Positions 43,735 to 56,480 are shown, numbered from the stretch's first letter. The stretch is DNA of 64,000 nt from Steinernema hermaphroditum (GCA_030435675.1 CM059622.1:11470001-11534000); one strand, 5' to 3'. Translations and numbers: made by a program. Notes: generated from the sequence alone by a model not told the origin.

Positions 43735-45025
43735 TGAATTTGTTCTGTATTTTCTTTTATGCTCTCTTAATAGATGTTCCAGGAAGATGTTCTTTATTCA
43801 GGGAGGAGACACAAGACTTCTATGGCACACAGTATCAGTATAGAACACTGCACAGTGTCAAAAAAAACATCAAAAGCGTTGGCATTGGAAATGATTATAT
43901 TGCTGATTCGACTACAATATGATGTATGGATGAGGTTGAAATACATGTAAATGTAACGAAAAACCGTCAAAGATCGCTACTATAAATCTTTGAATATATG
44001 TGCAATTACCGAAGTAAATAATAAAATACCGTTTTGTCAACAGCAATGAACCAGATTCGTCAAGGTGTCTCAACTTCAAGTTCTTATTATTCTATCACAT
44101 GTTCTGCGCCTTCCGACAGCCTACAAACTACAAACAGCCTACAAAAAACAAAGCTGTCAACCGTACTGTTCAATTTGTAAAAAAATTGTAGAATCATAGC
44201 TGTGATCAATTTGATCAAATGACGAGTACAAGATGAGGATCAGCCTTTTCTAGATCCCACAATTTTTACGCAAACAAAGATATTAAAACGAATTTAGAAA
44301 AAGCGTTGGCGGTGGAAGTGATTATACTGCTGAGAAGACTATTATATGATGTGCGGTGAGATTAAAATACATTTTAAAGATCGCCACTATAAATCTGTGA
44401 GTGTATGTCCATGTACCGAGGTAGACAATAAAGTGACGTGTTGTCAACAACAAAGATCCACATTCCTCCAGTCTAACAGTCGGCAAGGCGCCACAACTTC
44501 AAGTTCTTATTGTTCTATCACATATTCTGCGCTTTCCGCTACACCACGAAATACTCGTTACTGTATTCAGCGGTTAGCGAAATTTCTCAAGTATTACGGG
44601 AACGTAGCTCTAGTGCTATGACCCTACAAGGGATGATTCAAAGGTGTATACGACCGATTTAGGAGAAATTACTTATTATTTCTGCAAAAAAATAGTGAAA
44701 GTGACGGCCCCTGCGCACTCTAGGCGGGTTAAAAGGGGCATGTTATCCGAAAACACAACGATTTACCACCAGTGATTCTGAAGTGAGCTGATATTTGCTT
44801 GATGATCAGAATGTATCCGGATCAAGATCTGTCAGACCGTCGAAAACTATGAATCCAAACCAAAACCGTCTGTTTAAGTATTTATTGTGTGAGTTGGGTG
44901 ACTTGGGAATCGTCGGTGGCAAAAGGATATCATGTCTGTTCCGCATGCCTATGAGACCATTAATGTTTTACGGTAATAGCACACTCCAATAATACACTAG
45001 TGCACTACTAATATGTCACATTTAA
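43735..45025. repeat. direct duplication of ~250 bp
   Basis: About 43877-44120 and 44305-44545 share GCGTTGGC.TTGGAA, TATATGATGT, AAAGATCGC.ACTATAAATCT, TTGTCAACA and the block ACTTCAAGTTCTTATT.TTC, in order. Period about 428 bp. No gene seen in the remainder (44620-45025). Confidence 0.75.
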
Positions 45026-45721
45026 AGGGACCCGGTCATGGATAAAAAAAGTTTTATAAATCGCCTGAAAATTTTTGTCCCCCTGTTTTCGGGGTCGCTG
45101 AGCACGGTGGTGAAGTCGGTTTCCCAAAAAACCCAGTAGTTTTCAAGAAACGGACCTTAGGATTCAGAATGTGTTTTACCGTTGGTCCCGACACGATCTA
45201 TCCGGCGCGGCACGAGTTGCGCAATATTTTCGTTCTTTTTGGCCGAAATAGGTGACGACCAGCTCCGCGCTTGGGAACATTTTGCTCAGCAGCTTCTGGC
45301 GAGTCGAATGAGCCCAGGCGCGCCTAGATTGGATAAGTGCGTAGAAAACGCGGGAACTACGGTCGTGTCCGTCATGCAAGTCGTTTCGGGACCGACGCAC
45401 CGAGAATTGGACAACAAAACTGTGTGGATCCTAAGGTCCGTTTCTTGAAAACTACTGGGAATTTTGACAAACTGATTTCAGCATGATGTGGGGCAGCCTC
45501 TAAAACAAGGGCTGAAACGTTTTCGGAACGAACCGCGAACTCTGCCTTGCGCTTGAAGGCAAAGTTTGCACGACGTTTTTTGCCTATTTTTTGCTATTTC
45601 TCAGAAACTATCATGTTTTCCGAGAAACCGACTTCACCATCGTGTTCAGCAACCCCGAAAACAGGGGTGTACAAATTTTCAGAAGATTTGAAGAAGTTTT
45701 TTTATCCATGACCGGGTCCCT
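45026..45721. mobile_element. TTAA-flanked inverted-repeat element
   Basis: A 696 bp element with ends AGGGACCCGGTCATGGAT and its complement, directly flanked on both sides by TTAA (45022-45025, 45722-45725). Inverted homology continues through TCGGGGTTGCTGAACACG-like sequence and through CCCAGTAGTTTTCAAGAAAC / GTTTCTTGAAAACTACTGGG. The right arm carries ~150 bp extra. The unmatched centre (45180-45420) has an 88-codon frame without domain. TTAA duplication is characteristic of piggyBac-type transposition; no transposase here, so non-autonomous. Confidence 0.85.
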
Positions 45722-45725
45722 TTAA

Positions 45726-47095
45726 GCCCAATCGGCTGTATACACCTTCTCCGACTGACAATAACTTCCTTTTTTTCTGTTTAGCGTTCATTCGTCGCCA
45801 GAATTAACATTGTTAACGAAGAACTTTGACGTCCATATATTAAAATTGCATCAAAAGTCGCTGAGAACACTCGTAGGCAATATCCATAGCTACTGCGAAC
45901 ACATAAGGGCCTGACGAGCTTGGTTATACTTTACGAATAATATGAACCAAATGATTAGGAAATGCACATGGCCGCTGAAAATCGCACATATACAGGTTTT
46001 CATCATGTTATCTATACTACACTCTCTGCACAGCCCTTACAGTATATCCCTATCCCTTCGGATGAAACACTTTTGTTGAACGTATTCCTTACTTATCTCT
46101 ATCTGACAAGTGCTCTTCCGGATGATATTTCACGAAAACATTGTCTATATGGATATGGACGGCATGGTCAAAAATTGGACCAAAAAGATTTTGGCTCCGC
46201 AAACGTCATAAATTACTCGAAGGAGTTGGTTAAATTGGTTCCGATCCAAATTCCTTCCCTTTCCGATTGCTGCTTCATGGCTATTTTGTCCATTAGTCGT
46301 TCTATCGGCATATCAACCGTACTGTTAAATTTGTAGAGGAACGAAACAACAAGAGACAACATTCATATGCTACAATTATCTTAGTTTTTAGACAACATCC
46401 ACTACGATGTCTTTGTTTATCAGCCATGTGTAAAAATTGGGCAAACAGGCGAGAACAGGCAAAAAAATAGGATCATAAAGGAGGCTGTTATCAAAAGGCA
46501 ATCTGAGAAATGGCAATCTGCTCAGCAATCATAAACATCCGATTCTTCTTGTAGTAGGCCACAGTAAAGGAACCGCGCTTCCGTCCATTGATCAAAAATT
46601 TAGATTTATTCCTTAAAATTTTCTTGTACCAAATGTTTGGCCAAAAAATTAAAATGTCTTCGAAACGAATATGATGCTTTATCCGAGAACAATCCATAGC
46701 AACAAATCACCAGCATTTCATGCAAGATACATGCGGATTCGAGTGAAATGTCTTCTTCTACCAGCATACGTTGAATGTATTTAGAGTAACGAATTATAGT
46801 CCTGGTTGAGATCCACTAACACTAAATGATTCTGGGAGTTTCTGACTGATTCAGATGTGAATAACTGGATAATAAAGGGAAAAACGGTTTCCAAACTTTT
46901 ATAACTCCGAAAGTCATGGATAGATCTCGCCTGTTTGCCCAAGGTTTCACATTTTGGTTCAAGTAGTATTTTTCTTGTTTTTTTTTGTCTGTCGTTTTGT
47001 ACAATCAAAACTAAGCTAAAATCTAAACTGTACCATTTATGAACAACAATTTAATGACGATATCAATTCCGGAGGTCTTTGAGGTCTTTTCGTCT
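45726..47095. other. intergenic, AT-rich
   Basis: Short open frames only (longest 45962-46336, 124 codons, plus strand, without motif or splice support). Nothing recognised. Confidence 0.45.
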
Positions 47096-47506
47096 GTGTT
47101 GGGGAATAGTGACCAAAACCGCACTAAATTGATAAAACAGTATTTTTACTGACAGAACCAAATTTCTCTGATAAAACGTTCTTTAACCGTTAACTTTAAT
47201 AGGTACCTATCATTTGGACGCACGTTCCATAAACCTGAGTAGTCAATGAGTAGTGTGTTCCGTCGTTCGAAGCTGTTAAGAATACAGGGCTTGCCCATCG
47301 GGCTCGTCTTAAATCAACAAGCCTAAGTTTAAGCCGGATCCTAAGCCAAGCCGGGGTTTGCCGAAGCCACCACGACAGGGCTCGCATAAAATCAATGGGC
47401 ACGATCCTAAGCCAACGCGTAAGCCAAGCCTGGATGTCAACGATTTTGTCAATATAATTTTAGTTCTGTCAATTTAGTGCGATTTTGGTCACTATTCTCT
47501 AACAGA
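47096..47506. mobile_element. ~410 bp MITE
   Basis: Inverted ends: TGTTGGGGAATAGTGACC on the left and GGTCACTATTCTCTAACA on the right, extending inward through AAA.CGCACTAAATTGA. No coding capacity. Superfamily unclear; the target duplication is not obvious. Confidence 0.75.
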
Positions 47507-47868
47507 GCCATCTTTTCTTTACACTGATCCTGATAGTTTCTGTTTGCAGATTCGCTCCCAAAGATGGAGAACTGAGTTGAACTCGTCAAACTTGTCTTCA
47601 TCCATGTCGTCATTATCGTATTTCTTCCTAACCTTCCCTTCTCCTTCGAGTTTAAATGTACGCTCAAAACTGACATGCTATACATGCAACGTCCGTCATT
47701 TTTTTTACTTTTTCCAGCGAATAGCCTTTCACTTGTGTCGGTTGGGTCGTCCGTTCGCTCTAATGGAGTTGGCAAATGCGTTGGTACAGTGGTTCCCAGC
47801 TCCCCAAACATTTAATCATGCACAATGCATATTCTCACATCGTTCAATATATCAGACGATCAAAAATT

Positions 47869-48204
47869 TTATGTTCTTCTGTCGTTTGTGTTGCCAATGA
47901 CGTCGTTTATATTCCACCACGGAGAAACGCCGAGAATCGGTTGCTTCAGAAGCAGGTTGCTCATGGGTACTCCTTGACGTTGTCTAGGAGTAGTTTTTGG
48001 TACAGCGGTCGTAAACGCGGGTGCAGACTCAGTGGTGGTCACTTTAGCAATCCTGGAGAAGTGCTTATCTGAAGCGAATGTTAAATTATGGTCTTTAAAA
48101 GAAGGCATACGAGTGCGAATCCTCAGAAATCTGAACCCTTTGCTGATTGGAATGAGCGCTGCTATTCCAAGAATTACGATAAGGAACAGAGTGTGTCGAG
48201 ACAT
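47869..48204 (-). CDS. small secreted protein candidate
   Basis: From ATG at 48204, 111 residues: a signal peptide (MSRHTLFLIVILGIAALI), a basic segment (KGFRFLRIRTRMPSF), Thr/Pro-rich spacers (AKVTTTESAPAFTTAVPKTT) and a hydrophobic-aromatic end (ILGVSPWWNINDVIG). Single exon. The open frame continues upstream of this Met, but the leader makes 48204 the natural start. No family recognised. There is no amidation Gly after the basic pairs, so a neuropeptide role is less likely than for 31772-32115. Confidence 0.45.
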   Translation of the reverse strand: MSRHTLFLIVILGIAALIPISKGFRFLRIRTRMPSFKDHNLTFASDKHFSRIAKVTTTESAPAFTTAVPKTTPRQRQGVPMSNLLLKQPILGVSPWWNINDVIGNTNDRRT

Positions 48205-50658
48205 AGCCGCCAAAAAACGTTTTGAAGATTTTAGACGGGAAATAGAGTGGCTTGGTATTACTACGCTCCTCCCCTTATTTGTACCATTCGGTAGCGGAAA
48301 GTGAGAATACGGTAGTGAGTAAGCGGTCGGCGTCGAAGCGAAAACAAAGAACCGCGTAGCAGTAACCGAGCTTTCAATGCATATGAGAAAGACAGATTTT
48401 CGTGGTATTTTCTGCCATGCGGCATACCAACTGGGACGAAACACATTGTACAACTCCATGATCGACGGTTGGGATGCAATATAACTGTATGATATGGTGC
48501 GTTCTTCTTTGCAAACGGTGCAATGGATGGCAGTGTACAAATGGCCTCAAACACGGGAATCACAGAAATAAATGAAACTTGGTACACATGAAGTACCTAC
48601 CTTAAAATGCTGCTGTGGAAGCCGTAGATGCCCGCGAAACGCGGACATGAGCAACTTCAAGTATTTTGGGGGTCGAAAACTACGTAAGACATAGAACCTT
48701 AAAAGAGCAAAAGGGGCCGTTATTTGATCAGCGATCGTGAACTAGGAAAAGAGAGAAGGGCGGCTTCATGAGTGTGCGCACCGGCGCGGGTCTGTGTGAT
48801 GACCTTGGGGCACGAACTGCCGGGTGGAACCCGGACATCCGGTCGCAGTCTCCAGGATGATTACCTCCGCACGCAATGGAATCCAATGGCAAGAAAGTGC
48901 AGCAGAGCAATAGCAGGCTAGTGTGTTGTAGCGCGTTACGGTAAGGTGAGCGCACGCGTAACTACTTCGATCAATATGTTGTTTGAGGACTGTGCATGGA
49001 AACGTAACCGTCCCTCTAACCACATATGAAGGACAACTATTACATATAAACAACTATACAAAGGACAACTAATGTACAGAAGACGCAGCAATTCAAAAAT
49101 GCATACGATAGTTATTTCTAGTCTCTCAGATGACCACCTTCTGCATACATGCTCAGTACTGGTAAGTAAGGAGGTTGAGTGGCGATTTTGTCGGGGCGCC
49201 GATCGTCTATTTTTGTTAAACAATCGTCTATAAGAAGTTCAGTACTACCTGATAACAAGCATACTGGATCTTTTGAACACGAAGATTGTCATTTCGTCCG
49301 TCTACTTACTGTATTCACTAGCCCTATAGATTCCATAAATGTACAAAAAACCTCAATCTTGTGATTCACGACTAGTAAAGCACATGTTGTCAACAGCGTT
49401 CCTAAGAAACCATCGAATACAAGTTGTAAAACTAAGAACAAAACAAGTCGTCGATCGTTGAAGCCTTAAGGTGACGATAGCAGGACTTGCAATTACTAGC
49501 AATTCCCTGCTGGAGGTACGGTGACAAGATGTATTGACAAGATTATTCGCAAAAGATACTTTTCTTTACCGTAGTTTGCCGTACTTGCGAGGCTTGTGGA
49601 GCTAAAGTCAGCAGTTTGTGTGATAACACTTCTTTCCTGTTTTCAGATAGTGAAATGATTTAAATGCAGTTACTAATGATAACAAACTTCCAGTGCAATT
49701 TTGTGACATTTTCTATGAATCAGCTCAATAGAGACTTAGCCCTTGAACGCATTTGTCTCCCAAGTAAATAAACGAAACTCGCAAAACATGACGCTTTCTG
49801 AAGCTCCCATTTATCGTCTCTGCTAATGGGTTTGCAACGTAAAGAGACCCTTCCCTTCCTCCTTAGACAATGACGAGATAGTAAGGCTGCTGTTTGCTAA
49901 TAGAGCCCAAAATTATAAAGTCACTCTGACGTGCTTCTGGAACTGCCCCCCTATCCGTAGCCCGAAGAACGGTGCTCAGGGAAAATTCTACCAAAATAAG
50001 TTCTTGGTTCATGGGGGAACTTACCACGTGCGCACGCGGGTTCCGTCTGCCAGCTGGGAACAGTGGGAGATCCACAAATATTGATATTTATCATTTAGGC
50101 GCGGTTTTAAAACCTGATAGAGTCGAACAGCTTAACCAAAAGTTATGTATAGAGCTGCCCCAGTTCAAGGAATGTTTAGCAAACCTGATGTCTAAGATCT
50201 CGTCTTAGCCGTCCAGATTGGTCGGGACATTCAGAGATCCGATCGTCACTCTTTCCCATGATAACGTAGCATTACGTGTGATAGGTTTAGGTATCTTATA
50301 AGGTTCAATTTATTTCATTGACGATTTACGTTGTTTCAGGCGGCTACAAGTGTTTCAATTGTCAACAGAGATGTGTATTCATGTTTCATTCATAAATCCT
50401 TGTACCAGCAACGACAAGTAGGGAATTTAGTTCCCCAAGGAGGGCGGCAAGCATAGGGTTTGTCTTTCCTTCGTGGTTTCCCGATCAAATAAATCGCTAT
50501 CCGAAATGATCACCATTCTCCACATGGTATAGAATATACACACTTATATTGCATAATTGCACCATTCAAACTTGTTGCACACACGTTTTTCGGTAAGTTG
50601 ATTGCCAATTTTATTTCCAAGCCATTCACATACAAAACACACATATATTCTCGGTGCA
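48205..50658. other. intergenic, no gene recognised
   Basis: Both strands scanned; only short frames (for example 49972-50208) with no domain or splice model. 48770-48900 is locally GC-rich but unstructured by eye. Confidence 0.45.
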
Positions 50659-51779
50659 TCACTTGATGACCTTCGATGATGATGGAGTGGCGGTAACCGT
50701 TACGGTAGTCACTTTCGAATTCTTCCCTTTGCAGAAAGGCTGCAAGGCTGTCGTTCGAATCGATTTGTTCATTATAAGGTAGATGTACGCGCTGCCGCCA
50801 TGCACCGACGCCCACAGCCACTCGCCCAGCGGTCCCATTAGCGGAACTGCTTTGACTGGCAAGTAGGACATCGCGAGGTATCCAACCGTTGAGAAGGCTG
50901 CCAGGATTCCGACGATGAGTGCTTGAATCGAAAGCTAGAAACATTCAGGCTATTTTTGAACCCGTCACAAATCGCTACCTTTGCTTCCAACGTGGAAATC
51001 TGTCCTCCTACAGCTCCGCCTTTGCGCATTTTGATTTTCAGAAGCACCCACATAAGGGCGTAAGAGACGGTCACGAAGGAGAACTTGAGCATGTTGTTGC
51101 ATACATGGTTTATATTCGTTGGATCGGCGTTGAGTGTGAAGAAGTTGAACGCTCCTTCGGTGGGATTGTAATAGTAGAATGGCCTTTTGACTGTGCACTG
51201 GACAGCGCAGGCATATCCAACGAAAGCAAAGACCCAAAACCAGCAACGTTTCCCATCGAATAACATCTCGCTCAGTCTTTTGTTAGAGAACTCCAGCACT
51301 CTGTTGAGCGCTAGAATCATCGCTGCCCCACAATAGGCAAACCAAAGCCCTAAAACCATACACTTAGCAGCAGTTCAAAACATGGACACTTACACAAGGT
51401 CACATATCCAATGACGATAACACTGTAGCCATTTTTACAGTGCTGTATGTCAAAGACTGAGAATATTCCGGAGATGAAAAAGGAAGTCGTTAGGTTGCAT
51501 AAGTCGAGGATACACACGTAGAGCATGAGAACGTAGCAAGGGTACTTGAGGTGATGCTTATGGCTGCAATTTGAAAAACATAGAACATAGAGAGTCAGAA
51601 CTGAACCCTTACCATATGGCAAAGAGACACAAACACTGCGGGAAGAACCCCACAACCCATCCGGTTAGGTATATCGCTCCGATCATGTATCGTTGCTGGC
51701 TGAAGGCCACGGGAACGCGATGTGGAGAATGAAGAAGCGTGTCATTTGGGGAACAATAGGGAAGGGTGCTGTCATCCAT
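50659..51779 (-). CDS. Srt-class serpentine chemoreceptor
   Basis: Complete four-exon receptor: 51779-51613, about 51563-51391, about 51347-50985 and about 50937-50659, all in phase. Exon 1 has an extracellular N-terminus (LPYCSPNDTLL), then QQRYMIGAIYLTGWVVGFFP (TM1). Exon 2: HLKYPCYVLMLYVCILDLCN (TM2), SGIFSVF and a conserved HC..GYSV. Exon 3: AAMILALNRVLEFSNK (TM3 end), FDGKRCWFWVF (TM4), then KRPFYYYNPTEGAFNF, matching the FNS/FDP loop of Srt. Exon 4: ALIVGILAAFSTVGYLAM (TM6), VHGGSAYIYLIMNKSIR (TM7) and a Ser/Thr tail. Order and spacing match the Pfam Srt family well. It differs in sequence and exon plan from the four-exon cluster genes. Confidence 0.9.
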
Positions 51780-54060
51780 AGCTCAAATTCACTGGGAAAT
51801 GCCTTTCCGCTTAACTTATACGGTGCTGTAATGAAATAAGGCGGTGCAAAACATGTGAAGTCATAAAGAAATCACGCCTTCTTCCCACGTGCACTTCACG
51901 ATTCCGTACATGTTGGGTAAAATAATTATCCACTTACATAAAATCAGCAAATTCTAATAAACGAATTCTAAAAAAAAACGATAATACGTATAAAGTAAAA
52001 ATATGTGTTTATCGCGGGTGGCGATCGCTTCCGTAGTTACTCTTGTGTGCTCATTCTGAGCTATTCTGAGCTTAATCTGTCATCATTTTGCACCGCGAGG
52101 ACACATATGCTTTACACAGCTGCTTAGTGGTACTTGTGGCGTTTACTGAATCCACTTCTACGTATCTTGGCGAGACGGCGGAGCCGTAGCTTATCGAAAC
52201 CGCCCCCAACTTCTCAAGCAATGGACAGGTCGAAAAAAGGGAAAAACCAATCTTTTCAAAACTAATTTTTGAAAGTTTTTTTTGTCGAATTTCTGCCAAT
52301 TTCTAATTTCAACCTCTTTTCCATCGAACACCTTAGCTGAAGAGGACTAACATTGCCGTAGACGGCGAGAGACAAACCGTCTCTGCCACGTACCTTCTGT
52401 AAACTCTCTCGAGTTCTCTCTTGAATGTACGTGGAGGTGTAATGGCTGAAATGTTTAGAGCCAAAAAATATGTTGGTCAAATTTGACCTCTCTGTCTTAT
52501 TTTAAATGTTTTCCACTGATGCAAAAAAAAGGTGTGCTGGCTTAAAATAATGGCATACGTGGTCAGTGGCATGGGTAGCTCCCACAGCATAAGCATTTCG
52601 GAATGTCAAGGTACCACGACAAGAATGGTGGAATTCTGAAACACGTCAAGAATTGTGAAGGAATGGGGAATGAGAACTTGTGATGGTTCGTATTAAGTGA
52701 AATAATAAAAAATAAAAAAGCGCACATGGCCCTTCGAATAACTGCAGCTGTGCTTGCGACCAAAGATGTTCGGTTTTGTTCGGCAGCCGATAATTTCAGC
52801 TAGCGCACCGACTTCTGTGGTCTATGCGTTCTGTAAGCCCCGCCGAGTTTAAATATGATTCAAGCCTGAATATTAGTGCAGACGTAATGATTCGCGGTGA
52901 TGCGCGCATAAATAAAAAAAACTGAAATTGCCCTAAAATCGTGTTTTTCTATATGTAATGTACTATGGAAGTCTCCATCTTTTAACATTTCCTTTACTGT
53001 CTTGAGGGGGCGGCCTCTCCGACTTTGTTTTGAATGTCAACAATACAACTTCCACTTCAGTTGACAAAAGTCTGGAGACGTAGATGAACTGTACGCTTGG
53101 ATAACCCCTGTTTCTAGGTGTTTTCAAAATAAACTATTATAACATTGATACAAAAAATATGAAAACAAGGTCCTCTGAAAATGCCAACTTGACGACACTC
53201 GCACTTAGAGTGTCCTCCCTCGAATTGAATGAAACTGTCCTATAAAAATGTATCAGATCGCGTTCTGTCTGGGAATATGGAGTATATAAACGGAAAAGAG
53301 CTTTATTTAGAACAACAATATGAAGACTAAAGCCAAAAACACGCTAACGTCGATGATTTCGACTGACTGGCAAATATCAAAACATCCATGTGAAGGTCAG
53401 ATGAAGCTTAAAAGCATGAAAAATCAAATAAAATTTGAAACAAAGCCGACTGCGTAAGTCAGTGGTGATAGTCGTCATTAAAAGGTATGAACCGCAAATG
53501 ACATTAAATGGAACATAACGATATGAAGTTCGAGGTAATTGTGCTACGGTAGTGTGGTAAACACTCTAATGAACCTAACAGAGCGGAGTTCAAATAGAAA
53601 AAATGAAATAAAACTTCAAGGTCATGAAGTCGGCTTGACGGAATGAAATCGAGGCTATGATAAACCAGTTCAATGAAAATCAGTGAAGTACGAAACTTAA
53701 TCTACTTAATCTGTTAAGACGGTTGAGGCGTGGCTGAAGTGTATACAGAGTCGTGATCAGGGCTGTGCAGAACTCTTAACTTTTTTGACGAACTTCAAAT
53801 CAAAACAAAAAACCTAAATCAATTTGTGACGTTTGAACAACAAAAATACAGTAAAGGTATTAACTCATTTGTTTGACAAAGGCAGCGGCACGTTTGGCTT
53901 TAGGAATAGCAGGTTTTGGTGATTTTCATCATCCACCATCGGAGACTGGTCAGCGTCAGTGAAGCCCCTTGGAGAAGAGCCTCATGGGAAGAGTCTTTGA
54001 CTCACGTTACTGGAGCTGATAAAAAGCTGATCTGATCATTTTTTTCTATTTCTCCATCGT
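51780..54060. other. intergenic, no gene recognised
   Basis: AT-rich, with only short frames. Two adjacent minus-strand frames at 52072-52480 have no motif. 53400-53700 is rich in ATGAA words but not periodic. Confidence 0.45.
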
Positions 54061-54061
54061 T

Positions 54062-54145
54062 TGGATAGTAGGGAACTTCCAGAGGGAATTGGGACACCCG
54101 AAAGCCGTAGCCCCATCATCGTTAAAAACAAGATGTCCGACGCTA
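54062..54145 (-). repeat. GVPIPSGS repeat family, copy 3
   Basis: Short minus-strand copy containing ACTTCCAGAGGGAATTGGGA and GACACCCG.AAGCCGTAG, then AACAAGATGTCCGAC. Confidence 0.7.
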
Positions 54146-54199
54146 TGTAAAAAGTCCTCGTCGTAATTTCTCGTGGAAAATTATTTGCAATGGCATGAG

Positions 54200-54440
54200 A
54201 GGTGCTAGTCGGCCGGCTCAACATGTAACGGGAAAATTCCGGCCGTTCACGGCGTGCGGCGTGAAAGACCACGAGAGAAAATCTGATGAACCCTGCCCCA
54301 TCGCCAAAAATCTCTCGCAATTGTGCTGCGACCGGCCGGTGGTCGTAGTAAGTAGCCTGGCTAGTTTGTAGCTTGGCTCGGAGTTGTTGGTTTAGCCTCG
54401 GTTTGCCCTCACCGTCCCACCGACCCGGAGCCGGCCAACT
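54200..54440. mobile_element. degraded relative of the 55832 hAT MITE
   Basis: Contains GGGAAAATTCCGGCCGTTCACGG-like and GAGAGAAAATC.GAT blocks that match the complement of 55960-56050, and CCGGAGCCGGCC near its right side. Ends not defined. Confidence 0.55.
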
Positions 54441-55831
54441 GGGCGAATTTTCACCGAGTCGGCATGTCTTAATGTGGGTAATGCCGAAGCGGCTCTGTCT
54501 ATTAACAACAGGAGTTAATTTCCAACAGCATACCAAGAACGGAAATTTAATTACTTCATTGGAAACGAAGAAATTTGGAAAACGGAGTACTTTTCTAATT
54601 TGTTCATGTTCAATAGGGTGTTGGAAAGCAATAGCGACGCAAATGTACTGAAACAACAATTAAGAGGTGGCAGACTCAGAGTGCTCTGTAGTCGTGCCAT
54701 TTCGAGAACATTCAAGAAGTTCCTTATTCGATCGAAATCAGTGGCAAATGTCCCAGCTTTTTGTAATTATATAAGCAAAGCATTAGTTTAGTGTTATGGA
54801 AATCAAATCGAACTTCAAAGTCAAACTCATTTTCACAAACAGCCTACGCTGTGTCCGTTGAAAGGGTGTTCTTTGAAATCGCTTTCGATGAGTAATTAAA
54901 AACATGGGAAGTACTTTAACTTTTTCTGGTACCTTTGCAAATGCTTGTAAACAACGATGCAATAATAGAAAACCGAGATCAGCAACAGTCCATGGGACGG
55001 AACGTATGAACTGCTACCACGATGCAAAACAACCCAGGCACTCGGAAAAAGTCTTTCGGAGAACAATGTAGTCCAAACTAATCCTACTCCAACGTAATCC
55101 CATTGTTCACGCAGCAAACATCACTTATGCTACGAATCTGGTGCTCGCAAAGCGGAGGTAGGATAATTTCCAACAATCTGCCTTTGTTTTATCTTTTGTT
55201 GTTAACATTCTCAGTACAAAGCGTCCAAGCGGTTCTAACGTTGCCGGACGATGACGCATATTTACCTCAGGGTATTATTCCATCTTAACGAACAATAGAG
55301 GAGAAGCGAAGTAGCAGTCCTAAAATTACAAAACAATGTCCACCAAGAGAAAAACGCCACTGAAACGTTATGCACTTAAAAAATGGGTCTATCCTATCTC
55401 ATTGCAGTTCCATTGCATATCTGTATACTGCCGCAGACTGACCGGCAAACTGGCCAAGGTCTGCGCTTATCCCGCTTACCTATCTCCTCAAGCTGGACCG
55501 TCCTATCAAGTTCGGAAAGCACGTGCAGGCAATGTGCCTCTCCAGAACCTCGTTCACAGCGGAAAATCCGCCCCTACGTCAACGGGTGGGAAGCCATCTA
55601 CGCTGGGTCCACTGAAATGACGATTGCACACGGCTTAGTTAATACAGCACGGTGATAAGACTTGCTCATTCATTTGCGAGTTTCCCTCGCTGTGATGGAC
55701 CAGAAGCCCTCCAAGTACCGTATAGCATAATGGTACCAGACCACTATTACAAAACGGTCAATCCGGACATTCCAAGGTTTCGTATTAGAACCGCGCTGGT
55801 GGTGCTTTACTTTACTACCACGCCATTGAAC
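54441..55831. other. intergenic, no gene recognised
   Basis: Short frames on the plus strand around 55336-55655 (two overlapping frames of ~90 codons) have no domain. One small hydrophobic frame at 55103-55288. Nothing supported. Confidence 0.4.
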
Positions 55832-56147
55832 CAGAGATGGGAACTCGAGCCGATTTCGCAATCCGAGCCGACCATATATACTAGGTACAATTCTGACTGT
55901 TCGCGGGGAGCGGTAATAAGGGCGCAGACGACGAGAGACAATTGGCGTACAGCGGCGGAGCAACGGGAATCCGATTTTCTCTCGCCGTCTGCTACCGCTC
56001 CCCGCGAACGGTCGAAATTTTCCCAGGTATATATGGCCGGCCCCGGGTTGGGTTCGTCTCGGAGCCAACCCAAGCCGAGCCGGAGCCGGCTCGGGCTCCG
56101 GTTAGTCTCGGCTCAGAGGCTCGGCTCCGGCTCAGTTCCCATCTCTG
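55832..56147. mobile_element. hAT-type MITE with 8 bp target-site duplication
   Basis: 316 bp beginning CAGAGATGGGAACT and ending AGTTCCCATCTCTG, flanked on both sides by CATTGAAC (55824-55831 and 56148-56155). The CAG start, CTG end and 8 bp duplication are the hAT signature. Inside is a second inverted pair (GTTCGCGGGGAGCGGTA / TACCGCTCCCCGCGAAC) and a GC-rich run of CCGAGCC/GGAGCCG words. No coding capacity. Confidence 0.93.
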
Positions 56148-56155
56148 CATTGAAC

Positions 56156-56480
56156 GCATTTCTTAATTTTGTTGTAAAATTACACTAACATTAACGAGAA
56201 GTTACTCTATAGAAGATTTTCTGCTGATGTAGCTTGATTTGTTGCAGTTCAGCAAGATTTCTGATATACAAGCAGTCTTTGGGCTATGACTATCGTTTAA
56301 TTTCTATTCCGCGCTGCCGGAAAACGTTGGACTAAAGTGAACGACATAAATCACCTGTCCGGCAAAGTCTTAAGAATCATGCCACAATTAGATTAGTACT
56401 AATTTAATGGGAGCCTCGAGTGTCCTTAGAGCGAGTTCGTTTAACTCGAAAACAGCCCATATCCGCCTCACTCTTCTACG
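56156..56480. other. 5' flank of receptor gene
   Basis: AT-rich with no clear TATA box. Nothing else seen. Confidence 0.4.

Noticed and set aside
54036..54659. 207-codon minus-strand open frame
   Set aside because: Runs through two different repeats (GVPIPSGS copy and MITE relative) and has no splice or domain support.
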